A DNA stretch of 64,000 nt from Leptospira barantonii (GCF_002811925.1 NZ_NPDS01000001.1:124001-188000), one strand, 5' to 3'; shown: positions 32,745 to 41,449, numbered from the stretch's first letter. Translations and numbers: made by a program. The notes: a model not told the origin generated them from the sequence alone.

Positions 32745-33704
32745 ATGAAACTTTTTATCACCGGCGCGTCCGGCTTTGTCGGAGAAGCGGCCACCAGAAT
32801 TCTTTCCAAAAAACACAGCGTTAAGGCGATGTCCCGATCCGAAAAAACCGATTCCGTAATATCCAAAGCGGGAGGAGAACCGGTTCGTTCCGAACTCAAT
32901 TCCGTGGACCCGAATCTATTAAAGGGAATCGACGTAGTCGTTCACAGCGCGGCTTACGTGGAACAATGGGGACCGTTCCAAGATTTTTGGAAAATCAACG
33001 TAGAAGGAACCGCACAACTCCTCGAAGCCGCTCGCATAGCGGGCGTTAAACGATTTATCTTTATCGGAACCGAAGCCGCACTTTTCTACGGACAACCGAT
33101 GATCAACATAGACGAATCGTATCCTTACCCGAAGAATTCTCCGTTTCCATATTCTAAAACGAAGGCGGAAGCCGAAAAGCTTGTGTTAACGGCGAATTCC
33201 CCCCAAATGCAAACATTGTCGATTCGTCCCCGTCTGATCTGGGGGCCCGGCGATAAAACGGTTCTTCCCGTTCTCTTAAAGATGATCGCCGACGGAAATT
33301 TTTCATGGATCGACGGCGGCAAAGCGTTAACGAATACGACTCATATTTATAACTTGGTTCATTCCATAGAATTGGCGTTGACGAAAGGACAAAGTGGTAA
33401 GGCTTATTTCGTAACCGACGATGAAATATTCAATTTTCGTAATTTTCTCGAATCGCTACTCGCGACTCAAAAAGTGATCGCACCGAATCGTTCCGTTCCC
33501 GGTTGGCTCGCCCGTTTTTTAGCGAGAATCATAGAAGGAGTTTGGAAACTTTTCGGAATCAAAAACGAACCTCCTTTAACTCGATTCAGCGCGAGTATCA
33601 TGTCCCGGGATTGTACGATCAAAATCGACAACGCAAAAAAAGATCTGGGTTATTCTCCCTTGCTTACCGTTCGTCAGGGACTTTCGGAAATGCCGGTTCT
33701 TTAG
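32745..33704 (+). CDS. NAD-dependent epimerase/dehydratase family protein (extended SDR)
   Basis: The ATG at 32745 follows AGGAG (32732-32736). The 319-residue product has the Rossmann start FITGASGFVG, VVHSAAYV near 65-75, a catalytic YSKTKAE (Tyr-x3-Lys) near 145-150, and LSIRPRLIWGPGDKTVLP, all typical of extended short-chain dehydrogenases of the 3-beta-HSD/epimerase/NAD-reductase group. The hydrophobic C-terminal third may be a membrane-proximal substrate domain. Substrate could be a sterol-like, lignan-like or sugar compound. Context, just downstream of an LmrA-type regulator, suggests an inducible detoxification or lipid-modifying role. Confidence 0.88.
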   Translation: MKLFITGASGFVGEAATRILSKKHSVKAMSRSEKTDSVISKAGGEPVRSELNSVDPNLLKGIDVVVHSAAYVEQWGPFQDFWKINVEGTAQLLEAARIAGVKRFIFIGTEAALFYGQPMINIDESYPYPKNSPFPYSKTKAEAEKLVLTANSPQMQTLSIRPRLIWGPGDKTVLPVLLKMIADGNFSWIDGGKALTNTTHIYNLVHSIELALTKGQSGKAYFVTDDEIFNFRNFLESLLATQKVIAPNRSVPGWLARFLARIIEGVWKLFGIKNEPPLTRFSASIMSRDCTIKIDNAKKDLGYSPLLTVRQGLSEMPVL

Positions 33705-33869
33705 AATCGGTAATCAATCGGCATTTCTTTTTCCGACAAACGATCTTCTGTGAAAACTCGGCCCCACCCTGAATCGGGTGGAGGTGGAGAGGCGGCGGGA
33801 AAAATTTTCAAAAATTTTCTCTATCAAAAAATCGCGTTTTATGCAATTCCAATTTTTCTTTAAATCTTT

Positions 33870-33883
33870 GTGGGAACTCCCAC
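33870..33883. repeat. GTGGGAAC-type dispersed palindrome
   Basis: GTGGGA-AC-TCCCAC, perfect 6-bp arms. Related GTAGGAACT sequences lie in other gaps of the window (22143, 22218, 56910 on the minus strand). Confidence 0.5.
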
Positions 33884-33987
33884 GTATCTTCCTTTAAAAC
33901 CTTGAAAAAAAATTAAAATCCCCGGAAAAAAAATCCAGGGATTTTTCCTCGCAAACGACTGATACTCCGAGGAATAAAAAAAGAACT

Positions 33988-34521
33988 TTGGCATCATTGG
34001 AACAATTCTATCGAAGGGAGAGAAGAAAGATTCTCGCTTGGATCCGATACCGCGTCGCCGATCCGGAGGAAGCGGAGGATATTCTACAGGAATCCTTCGT
34101 TTCGGCTCTCGGTGAAATGAACGCGGCCGGAGAAATCGAAAACGTGATCGCATATACGTATGCGGTTTTACGAAACAAGGTAAAGGATTGGTATCGGAAA
34201 CGAAAAACGAATCAGTATCGCATTTCTACGTTAGGTGAAGAATTCGAACTCGATTCTTTTCTGCCCGATACGGCTCCGAACCCCGAAAAGGAATTCTACA
34301 GGTCCGTTCTTTTAGAGGAATTGGCTCTTGCGATTGAAGAACTTCCGGCCGATCAGAAATTCGCGTTCGTTGAAAATTCTTTCCAAGGAAAAACGTTTCA
34401 GGAGATATCTTCCGAAACCGGAATTCCAGAAGGAACACTTTCAGCGCGCAAAACCTACGCAAAGGAATTTCTAAATCGAAGACTTAAGGATCTTAAATCG
34501 TTATTTCTCGAAAATTTTTAG
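33988..34521 (+). CDS. ECF-type RNA polymerase sigma factor
   Basis: A 177-residue sigma-70 factor of the ECF type: region 2 (about 1-70; RRERRKILAWIRYRVADPEE, AEDILQESFVSALGEM) and region 4 (about 105-165; ELPADQKFAFVENSFQGKTF, ISSETGIPEGTLSARKTYAK). No ATG exists in the open frame upstream, so translation starts at TTG 33988. It is followed 14 bases later by a small basic membrane protein that may be its anti-sigma factor or a target, and then a VOC protein. The partner-switching genes at 35352-40040 are further downstream, but do not usually act on ECF sigmas directly. Confidence 0.88.
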   Translation: MASLEQFYRRERRKILAWIRYRVADPEEAEDILQESFVSALGEMNAAGEIENVIAYTYAVLRNKVKDWYRKRKTNQYRISTLGEEFELDSFLPDTAPNPEKEFYRSVLLEELALAIEELPADQKFAFVENSFQGKTFQEISSETGIPEGTLSARKTYAKEFLNRRLKDLKSLFLENF

Positions 34522-34535
34522 AGGTAAAACACATT

Positions 34536-34841
34536 ATGAAACACGAATATACAAATCATCACCATAGAAGAGGATTCTTTTTCGGGAAACTTCTTTTTAT
34601 CCCGATCATCATCTTCGGAATCGGCGCCTTGGTTTGGCAACTTTGGAACTGGCTGATGCCCGCGATCTTCGGATTGACTACGATCGATTACTGGCAGGCT
34701 TGCGGTCTTCTTGTGTTGTCTCACCTTCTCATCAAACCGGGATTCGGTTGGCACAGAGGCGGAGGATTTCGAGGCAGAGGAAGACGTTGGAAACAAAGAG
34801 TGCGTCGCAGATTGGACGCGAGAGAAAAAAAGGAAGAATGA
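34536..34841 (+). CDS. Small membrane protein with basic RG-rich tail, next to ECF sigma gene
   Basis: The 101-residue protein has a His-rich N-terminus (HEYTNHHHRRG), one long hydrophobic segment or two short helices (about 14-60), and a very basic C-terminal tail (about 72-100; HRGGGFRGRGRRWKQ). Similar short proteins follow ECF sigma genes in other bacteria, where their role is undefined; one possibility is an anti-sigma factor without the usual zinc motif, as no cysteine pair or ZAS motif is seen. It is 14 bases after the sigma gene and one base before the VOC gene, so all three are co-transcribed. Confidence 0.75.
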   Translation: MKHEYTNHHHRRGFFFGKLLFIPIIIFGIGALVWQLWNWLMPAIFGLTTIDYWQACGLLVLSHLLIKPGFGWHRGGGFRGRGRRWKQRVRRRLDAREKKEE

Positions 34842-34842
34842 A

Positions 34843-35202
34843 ATGTTCAGTCTGAAATACAGGGACTCGATCGGAATCTCTTCCGAAGATCCGAAAGCGA
34901 GCGTTTCTTTTTATAGAAATCTTTTCGGAATGAAATTGGAGGAAGAGGATTCGAGTTTAGTCAAAACATTAAAATTAGATAATATTCATCTGGTGATATC
35001 CGGCCTAAAGACGGGAGAGGAAACGGTTTCAAGACATCTCCTCGATCATATCGCCTTTCGCGTGGATTCCAATTCCTTCGATCGCGCCGCGAAGGAATTA
35101 ACGCGGCAAGGAGCGGAGGTTTCGGAGATCGTGGATCACGGCTTGGTTCGTTCGATTTATTTCAAGGATCCGGACGGGTATTTGGTAGAGTTGATCTGCT
35201 AA
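34843..35202 (+). CDS. VOC-family (glyoxalase-like) protein
   Basis: The ATG at 34843 follows AGGAAG and starts right after the preceding stop; a longer reading from 34711 overlaps that gene and is rejected. The 119-residue product has the two beta-alpha-beta-beta-beta modules of the vicinal oxygen chelate fold: DPKASVSFYRNLFGMKLEEE near 14-33, LLDHIAFRVDS near 67-76, and FKDPDGYLVELIC at the end, where the Glu of VEL is the expected metal ligand. It may be a dioxygenase, lyase or a resistance protein; no substrate is suggested. Its place in the ECF operon suggests a role in a stress response. Confidence 0.85.
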   Translation: MFSLKYRDSIGISSEDPKASVSFYRNLFGMKLEEEDSSLVKTLKLDNIHLVISGLKTGEETVSRHLLDHIAFRVDSNSFDRAAKELTRQGAEVSEIVDHGLVRSIYFKDPDGYLVELIC

Positions 35203-35351
35203 ATATTAAAGCGAAAAGGACGTAGTTTCGATCCGCGATCGAGGATCGGAAATATGTCTTCTCCAATCCCGTTCTAAATTCGCAAATTCGGTTCTTTTTA
35301 CTTTACAATTTGCGGAACTGCCTTAAATCAGTCGGCATCTTTTCATCCCCG

Positions 35352-36275
35352 ATGTCGAACTCGAGAAACAAAATCCCGTCTCCTCTCGCTCAGGAATTTA
35401 TAAAAACGATTCGGCTTCTTGCCCTGTCCGGCAAAAAGAATTTTCGAAAATATCTGATCGATCCGTTGATGTATGCCGGTTTGGAAAAGGAAAAATCCCA
35501 TTCGGCACAAACCTCGGCCAAGATCATCGACAAGATTCAAGCCGATTCGATCGATCCCGCGTATGTTCATACGATCGGATTGAATTGCAAACGCCTTATT
35601 TCTCATTCTCTTGGGGAGAATTTATCGGCGGTCGGAGACAGTTGTATTTTCTTTCTGGAAAAAATCCAAGAGTCCGAAGCGGTCGCGGAAAGTAAGGAAG
35701 CGCTTGAATTTTTTTCGATCATAGAAAAACCCTTGGCGGAATTTCGAGAACTCAATCGTACCAAAAGTGAAAAGTTATTCGAAGATTCGATTAAGAATTT
35801 TTCTCCCGAAGAATTGAAACACGTTCTCGAGCCGGTCAAACTCGACACTCACAGACAAAAAGTATACTTGGACACGGAAGTGCATCGTTTATACAATATG
35901 ATTCTCACCGCGACCAAATCGAACGATCTTCCGAAGTGTAAAAAATTATTATCTTCTTATATTATAAAATTCAGCGATTCGGAAGAATACAATCTTCAGG
36001 AAGTGGAGAATCTGATCGGCGCTCTTGAAAAAAGGGATTTGTTTTTTAAGGAGAATTTAAGGGATTCTCTGGCGATCGAACTCTATTATCTCATCACAAA
36101 AGGAATTCTCGAAGGAAATCCCAGAAAGTCGATTCAAGGAATCCGCAAATACGCGCATATCTTCGAAGGCGATCCGAACGCGAAATATTATTACGAAATC
36201 GACGGGTTGGAAAGAAAACTCTACGCGATCATTCGTGAAAAAGACATGATGAAAGACATTAAAAAGGGAATTTAA
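35352..36275 (+). CDS. All-helical protein of unknown function heading the partner-switching genes
   Basis: The ATG at 35352 gives 307 residues. No transmembrane segment, signal peptide or known motif is seen. The sequence is almost wholly helical and charged, with heptad-like stretches (for example KEALEFFSIIEKPLAEFREL) and no catalytic signature. Its stop is one base from the STAS gene's ATG, and the next genes are an RsbW-like kinase and a SpoIIE phosphatase, so it is likely a new partner of that signalling chain, such as a scaffold or a regulated output. A TTG at 35310 is possible. It could alternatively be unrelated and only co-transcribed. Confidence 0.7.
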   Translation: MSNSRNKIPSPLAQEFIKTIRLLALSGKKNFRKYLIDPLMYAGLEKEKSHSAQTSAKIIDKIQADSIDPAYVHTIGLNCKRLISHSLGENLSAVGDSCIFFLEKIQESEAVAESKEALEFFSIIEKPLAEFRELNRTKSEKLFEDSIKNFSPEELKHVLEPVKLDTHRQKVYLDTEVHRLYNMILTATKSNDLPKCKKLLSSYIIKFSDSEEYNLQEVENLIGALEKRDLFFKENLRDSLAIELYYLITKGILEGNPRKSIQGIRKYAHIFEGDPNAKYYYEIDGLERKLYAIIREKDMMKDIKKGI

Positions 36276-36276
36276 A

Positions 36277-36618
36277 ATGGCGATACTTACGATTCAGGAA
36301 AAGAAAGAAGGGAATCTTTTGGTTCTTCAGATTCACGGAGAAATCGACGCAAAAACCGCGCCCGATTTGAAACTGAAATTGGAATCCTCCATCGGAAACG
36401 GCGCGACACAAATCGTCTGCGACTTCTCTGGAGTTTCCTACATCGCTTCCGCAGGAATCGGAGTTCTAAACTCCATACTCAAATTCCTAAAGGAAAAGTC
36501 CGGCGAACTCGTATTCTCGAACATCAAAAAGGAAGTCAGAGATACGATGGATCTTATGTATTTTACGAAGAAGATAAGAATTTTCGAATCCGTAAAGGAT
36601 GCGTTAGCCGCGTTCTGA
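36277..36618 (+). CDS. STAS-domain anti-sigma factor antagonist
   Basis: The 113-residue protein is a single STAS domain. The loop CDFSGVSYIASAGIGVLNSIL (in two parts, about 49-70) carries the conserved serine (the Ser of ASAG) that is phosphorylated in RsbV/SpoIIAA. In partner switching the unphosphorylated form binds the RsbW-type kinase and frees the sigma factor or other target. The ATG follows AAGGGAA and is one base after the helical gene. The kinase gene follows 20 bases later. Confidence 0.92.
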   Translation: MAILTIQEKKEGNLLVLQIHGEIDAKTAPDLKLKLESSIGNGATQIVCDFSGVSYIASAGIGVLNSILKFLKEKSGELVFSNIKKEVRDTMDLMYFTKKIRIFESVKDALAAF

Positions 36619-36637
36619 TCCGCGCGATCTACGATCG

Positions 36638-37069
36638 ATGGATTCAAAAAAAGAAACAACGCATATTTTCCCGAACGATCTTTCCGAACTTTCCGGGGTT
36701 CGGGAGGTGGTCCGTAATTTTTTAGGTAACGAATGCGGGGATTTGATTCGAGGCAGACTTGTGTTCGCCTTGGACGAGGCGGTTACGAACGTAATTGAAC
36801 ACGGGTTTCCGGATCAAAGAGCGTCTAACGTGGAACTTAAGATGCGGAAGAACAAGGATACTTGGAGATTCACGATCACGGACGAAGGAGTTCCATTCGA
36901 TCCAACGTTGAAAAAAAGCGATACTTGGAAGGAACTTTTCGAAACCGGTGCGGACGGAGGTTTCGGTTTAAGATCCTTGAAAAAAATCATGACGATCCGA
37001 TACAAACGTCTTAAAAAACCGGAACGAAATCGGCTAACGCTCATTCATACGAGAATCCAAAATGATTAG
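36638..37069 (+). CDS. RsbW-like ATP-binding anti-sigma kinase
   Basis: The 143-residue GHKL ATPase has the serine-kinase-type N box LDEAVTNVIEHGF (about 48-60), ITDEGVPFDP (G1-like, near 86-95) and GGFGLRSLKKIM (near 108-119). It would phosphorylate the STAS protein encoded just upstream and bind a sigma factor or other target in its absence. Its gene overlaps the start of the SpoIIE phosphatase gene by eight bases. No RpoF/SigB-like group 3 sigma gene is in the window; the ECF factor upstream at 33988 is the only candidate nearby, and that pairing is not usual. Confidence 0.9.
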   Translation: MDSKKETTHIFPNDLSELSGVREVVRNFLGNECGDLIRGRLVFALDEAVTNVIEHGFPDQRASNVELKMRKNKDTWRFTITDEGVPFDPTLKKSDTWKELFETGADGGFGLRSLKKIMTIRYKRLKKPERNRLTLIHTRIQND

Positions 37070-40040
37070 AAGTAAATTTCTTCGCGCACTTTTGCCGGGG
37101 ATAAGGGCCAAACTTTCTTTTTTTACGGCGGTGTTGGTCGTTTCCATTCTCGCGTTGACCTCCGCGATCTATTACAGCCAACAAAAAGCCGCGCTCGAAG
37201 AAAAGATGAACTCGGAATTGAAAGCTCCTCTCGAATACGTGAACGCGGCCGTACTGGATCTGGAGAATCTGAGTCAGAGCCTGATCTTGATCGAAGAGTT
37301 TAAGATTCGCGTTAAGGAAAAGAAACAACAACTCAGCAAATTCAAAAGAAAGGTCCTTCAAAAAGAAGGCGGACTTTTCGGGGCGTTAAAATCATTCGGG
37401 GCTTCCCTAGGTTTGGACGTGAAGCACAACTATTATCATAAATCGGTGGATACATATTTTACGCGTTATCTTTCCGAAAAGGAAATTCGCGAGTTTGAAA
37501 CGAAGGTCAAAAGCGAACTTCGTAGAGAAAACGGGGCGCCGATCGATTCGAAACTATATGATAAAATGTTAATTCTCGCAAAACAAACCGCTTCTGCTAG
37601 GATCGGCGCCGAATTCTCGCAAGAACGAATCGAACAGATCGAAGAAGAAATCAAAGAAATCGAAATCGGGATTTCCGCTTCGGACATCGATCCCAAAAAA
37701 AAGAATACACTGTTATCCGAAAAGGAAAAACTTTCCAAAGAAAGCAAAGGCCTTTCTAAGGAAATTCTCGATTCGGAAAACAAGTCCGCGTTAGGCGAAA
37801 CTGCTCTTATAAAAACGCTTCAAACCTTTTTCAAAGGCGCATATAAGGATAAAATCGTTTCTCTCGGATTGTCGCCGGACAAGGTTCGGATTCTCGCATA
37901 CGACGCTTCGGGCAAACAAACCTTGGACACCGGTTTGTTGTTTCCGCAATCTTCCGGCACGGGTAAAAAACTTTTAAGCCTTAAGGAGTTCGAAGAAAGA
38001 AAATCCGGTCTGTTTAAAAACGAGGATGTTCTCAAAACGAACGGAGAATATTCCGAACCGGAAAACTACGAGGTCGGCGGAAGGCAATACGAGGTTTCGT
38101 ATCGAACCGTTTTTAGAAATCCCGGAACCGCGGAAAGATCTCGAATTATCGCATCCGAAATCGCGGAGAACCCGGGCGACTGGAAAGAATATCTCGAAGA
38201 GGATAAAGAATTCTCCCTAAATTTGGGAGAACTTTCTCAAAAGATCAAAGCCCGTCTTGTCGAACTCAGAAAGTCCGGGACGGCCAAGCCCGCGTCCGAC
38301 GGAGAATTCAAAAATCTTTATTCACAATATCGTAAAATTTTAAAATTAAGAGATTCTAAATTAGAAGAACTGAATCCTTATAAAAAGGCCCGGAAAAAAA
38401 GAGAAGAGGATTGGAAATCCGAAAAAAATTCCCTAAGCGCTCAGCTAAAGTCCTTGAACGAGGAACTTCTCGCTTGGCAAAAGAAAGCGGTGATGCCCGT
38501 AAAAACGGACGAGAACAAAATTTCTCCCGAAGAAATTCAGGAAAAGATCCGTTCCCTCGAGGCGAAGGCAGAAGAACTTCGGGAAACCTTTGAAAAGATG
38601 GACGCAAACAAGGAAGATTGGAGCGACTTGAATTTGTTCCAGGCTCCGGATTCTTTCGGCGTTTTGCGGGAGGCGGCTCTGGATGAATTCGCGTTTTTAC
38701 CGTATCGTTCCGATTCCAATCAGATGAGAAGATATTGGAAAAACGAGGAAGAACGAAAACTTTCCGAAAAGAAGCGCGCTCTTCTTCGGGAATGGATTCT
38801 TGCCGGAAATTCCGAAACGGAACTTCCCAAATCCAAACTTCCGATTTTGGATTCGGGGATATTAATCCGAAGTAGAAGCGAGGCGGAAGAATGGATGTGG
38901 ATCTTGGATTCGACTCCTTTGTTAAGCGAAGTGGGCGAGGAACCGAAGGGACTCGGTTACGATCTTCTCCGTAAGAATCATCTGGGTTACAACGTGATCG
39001 TTTTGGATCGCACCGAAGGTTTGAGAAAGATCCGTCAGAATCGGGAAGAACTTCTACGTTATACGGCATTGATCGGAGGTTTTGCGGTTCTTCTTGCGTA
39101 TGTTTTGGCTTGGATGGTCGCGAGAAGAATCAAACGAATCGTCGCTCAAACCGAAGAAGTCGGAAAGGGAAATCTAGACGTGGAATTTCCGTCCGCGGGT
39201 TACGATGAGATCGGAATTCTCAGCGATTCTCTCAATCGGATGACACACGGTTTAAAAGAAAGGGAAGAGATGAAGGGCGAACTTCTCGCCGCGGAAGAAA
39301 TTCAGAAAAGACTTCTGCCCGAAAAACTTCCGAGCAACTTAGGCGATGCGGCGGAGTTCGGAGCGTTTTACAAGGCGATGGCCGGAGTCGGCGGAGATTA
39401 TTACGATTTTATTGAATTGAGCCCGAACGAGGTCGCGCTTTGTGTGGGAGACGTTTCCAATCACGGGGTCGGACCCGCGATCGTGATGTCCTTATTCCGT
39501 TCTCAAGTGCGGGCCATTCTTCGTAAGGGAGAAAGGGATCTTCGAAAAATTCTTCTCGAGCTGAACGAATATCTTTATTCCGATACGCCCGATCATATCT
39601 TCGTAACTTTTTTTATAGCAATCTACGATCGAAACACATCCAAGATGAGATACGCTTCGGCGGGTCACGTTAAACCGTTGTTATACGATGCTTCCGAAAA
39701 AAAACTCAGAGAACTTCCGGGAGGAGGTTTACCGATCGGGATGGACGAGAATTCTTTTTTCGAAACGACGATCGAACCGAAATCGTTTCAGATGGATCCG
39801 GGTGATTTGTTTTTTCAATACACGGACGGTTTGGACGAAGCGAGAAACCCTCAAAACGTAATGTATGGTAAGGAAAGAATTTTCCAGATGCTCGTAGCAA
39901 ATTCGCATAAATCTCCTACTCAGGTAATCCAATCCATCGTGGACGATTTGGACGGTTATACGGGAAAGAGCGTCGGAAGCGAAGGTTTTTCCGAACTTTC
40001 GGACGACATCGCGATGATCGCCATGAAACGGATAAAATAA
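37062..40040 (+). CDS. Membrane SpoIIE-type PP2C phosphatase with HAMP domain
   Basis: The 992-residue protein has a membrane helix near 18-42, a long, mostly coiled-coil sensor region (about 45-665), a second helix (about 672-690), HAMP (about 692-745) and a PP2C/SpoIIE catalytic domain (about 770-990). That domain shows AGVGGDYYDFI, CVGDVSNHGVGPAIVMSLF and SDDIAMIAMK, with the metal-binding Asp residues. It would remove the phosphate from the upstream STAS protein when its extracytoplasmic part senses a cue. The sensor region is unusually long and Lys/Glu-rich, with no Cache or CHASE pattern that I recognise. Translation starts within the kinase gene. Confidence 0.92.
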   Translation: MIRSKFLRALLPGIRAKLSFFTAVLVVSILALTSAIYYSQQKAALEEKMNSELKAPLEYVNAAVLDLENLSQSLILIEEFKIRVKEKKQQLSKFKRKVLQKEGGLFGALKSFGASLGLDVKHNYYHKSVDTYFTRYLSEKEIREFETKVKSELRRENGAPIDSKLYDKMLILAKQTASARIGAEFSQERIEQIEEEIKEIEIGISASDIDPKKKNTLLSEKEKLSKESKGLSKEILDSENKSALGETALIKTLQTFFKGAYKDKIVSLGLSPDKVRILAYDASGKQTLDTGLLFPQSSGTGKKLLSLKEFEERKSGLFKNEDVLKTNGEYSEPENYEVGGRQYEVSYRTVFRNPGTAERSRIIASEIAENPGDWKEYLEEDKEFSLNLGELSQKIKARLVELRKSGTAKPASDGEFKNLYSQYRKILKLRDSKLEELNPYKKARKKREEDWKSEKNSLSAQLKSLNEELLAWQKKAVMPVKTDENKISPEEIQEKIRSLEAKAEELRETFEKMDANKEDWSDLNLFQAPDSFGVLREAALDEFAFLPYRSDSNQMRRYWKNEEERKLSEKKRALLREWILAGNSETELPKSKLPILDSGILIRSRSEAEEWMWILDSTPLLSEVGEEPKGLGYDLLRKNHLGYNVIVLDRTEGLRKIRQNREELLRYTALIGGFAVLLAYVLAWMVARRIKRIVAQTEEVGKGNLDVEFPSAGYDEIGILSDSLNRMTHGLKEREEMKGELLAAEEIQKRLLPEKLPSNLGDAAEFGAFYKAMAGVGGDYYDFIELSPNEVALCVGDVSNHGVGPAIVMSLFRSQVRAILRKGERDLRKILLELNEYLYSDTPDHIFVTFFIAIYDRNTSKMRYASAGHVKPLLYDASEKKLRELPGGGLPIGMDENSFFETTIEPKSFQMDPGDLFFQYTDGLDEARNPQNVMYGKERIFQMLVANSHKSPTQVIQSIVDDLDGYTGKSVGSEGFSELSDDIAMIAMKRIK

Positions 40041-40113
40041 TCGGAATCTTGTTGTAAGTTGTAAATTCTTCGCCTATACTTTCGGGTAATCGAAATAGAA
40101 AAAGGATTCGACT

Positions 40114-40857
40114 ATGATTCGAAACTGGTTTTGTATTCTGTTGTTATCGAATGTTTTCGCCTGGAGTGTGTTAAACGCTCAGCCGCTTGCGCCTCAGGTT
40201 CAAGCACCTCCGAATTCCACATCGGCGAAAATTACAAAAGACGAACTGACGACTCGCAGAAAAACGTTGGAGTATCATCAACTTTCCGGTTTTATAACGC
40301 TCGGTCTCTGGCTGGCTACGAACTTGGAAGGTGAAAAAGCGAAAGATAGTTTGTATCGAACCTCCGATCAATACGCGAAGGTTCTGCTTCTTTCCCATCC
40401 TGAATATGCGAATAACGATCCGCTTTATAACGTCGCTCTCTTTCAAGGTTTGAACCAGAATAGCATAGCGGCTACGTATTTTCTTTTGAAAGATCCGGCC
40501 AACAATCTTCCTTTGTATCTCGCTTTAAAGTCCAACGAAGAATGGTATGCGAAAAACTCGGGAGACTTTCATAAACAACTGGCGTATGCAACTTTTGGAA
40601 TGTACGCATTGACGGCCGGACTCGCCTTTTTCGCTCCGAAAAGAATCGTGGACTCGGAGGATTCGGACGTAAACATTTACAGTCCGATCTTTGCACATAA
40701 GGCGTTGATTCCGATTCATTTGGCGGCTATGTTGATGTTGCCGGCCTTGGGACAAAGGATCGAAAAACACGGACCCGAAGCCGCGAGAGATATGCAACAG
40801 GTCGGTTGGGCCGGTTTCGGAGCTCTTTCACTTTCTTTACTCGTAATTACATTTTAA
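40114..40857 (+). CDS. Membrane protein, cytochrome b561-like, paired with YceI
   Basis: The 247-residue product has a signal sequence ending near residue 22 (LNA), then about four hydrophobic helices with His residues in suitable places: EYHQLSGFITLGLWL, DFHKQLAYATFGMYALTAGL and AHKALIPIHLAAMLMLPALG. This pattern of helix-borne histidines suggests a di-heme b561 fold, but it is degenerate and not certain. The next gene, 15 bases later, is YceI. In E. coli yceJ (a b561) and yceI (a lipid-binding periplasmic protein) are also neighbours, so the layout supports the call. It may carry electrons for an isoprenoid-linked step. Confidence 0.6.
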   Translation: MIRNWFCILLLSNVFAWSVLNAQPLAPQVQAPPNSTSAKITKDELTTRRKTLEYHQLSGFITLGLWLATNLEGEKAKDSLYRTSDQYAKVLLLSHPEYANNDPLYNVALFQGLNQNSIAATYFLLKDPANNLPLYLALKSNEEWYAKNSGDFHKQLAYATFGMYALTAGLAFFAPKRIVDSEDSDVNIYSPIFAHKALIPIHLAAMLMLPALGQRIEKHGPEAARDMQQVGWAGFGALSLSLLVITF

Positions 40858-40872
40858 GGAATTCTAATATAC

Positions 40873-41436
40873 ATGAGACATTTCAATCGATTCGTTTTTT
40901 TGTCCTTCCTTCCGCTCGTTTTGTTTTCGACTTCGGGAATTGATTCTTCCGAGATTCTCAAAAAAGAAATCACCTTTTTGGCGATTCATCCGATGAAGGA
41001 AGTGCACGGAGTTTGTAAGGAAGTGCAGGTAAACGCTCCGCAGATTGTAACGTCGGGTGCGGGGTATAAACTGAATTCTCCCTTTCAAATCAGAATTCCG
41101 ATTTTAAAAATTCATTCGGGGGACGAAAGCAGAGATTCTCATATTATGGAAATCTTAGGTTATCCGGATACTCCGGAAATCGTTGCGGTCATCGAGTCCG
41201 TGGTTGCGCCCGCGTCCGGCGATTCTTATACGGTTCGAGGCAAGTTGACGATTCGCGGTTTGACCCAGGACTTTCAATCATCCGCCAAAGTGGAAGCGAA
41301 AGATCCGGGGCAGATCCGCGTTTTCGGGAAGGTGGACGTTAAATTCTCGGATTTCAAATTGGAGAAACCTTCCCTTTTGTTCATCAAAGCGAAGGAAGAA
41401 ATCGAAATCGGTTACGACTTTCTCATCAAAATCTAA
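40873..41436 (+). CDS. YceI-family periplasmic lipid/isoprenoid-binding protein
   Basis: The 187-residue protein has a signal peptide (about 1-25) and the YceI beta-barrel landmarks: FLAIHPMKEVHGVCKEVQV near 36-54, FQIRIPILKIHSGDESRDSH with the conserved Asp/His near 75-95, and YTVRGKLTIRGLTQ near 119-132. YceI proteins bind polyisoprenoids or other amphiphilic chains in their lipocalin-like barrel. It follows the b561-like gene closely. In some Leptospira, YceI proteins are immunogenic secreted factors, but no such claim can be made for this one. Confidence 0.88.
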   Translation: MRHFNRFVFLSFLPLVLFSTSGIDSSEILKKEITFLAIHPMKEVHGVCKEVQVNAPQIVTSGAGYKLNSPFQIRIPILKIHSGDESRDSHIMEILGYPDTPEIVAVIESVVAPASGDSYTVRGKLTIRGLTQDFQSSAKVEAKDPGQIRVFGKVDVKFSDFKLEKPSLLFIKAKEEIEIGYDFLIKI

Positions 41437-41449
41437 CAGGAATTATTTC

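Noticed and set aside
33764..33781. CCACCC-TGAATC-GGGTGG hairpin after the epimerase gene as a terminator
   Set aside because: The stem is good but is followed by GA-rich sequence and no T run, so I do not call it a terminator.
38356..39069. 237-codon minus-strand frame inside the SpoIIE phosphatase gene
   Set aside because: Ser/Arg/Pro-rich antisense translation of the Lys/Glu-rich coiled coil; codon bias of the plus strand explains the missing stops.
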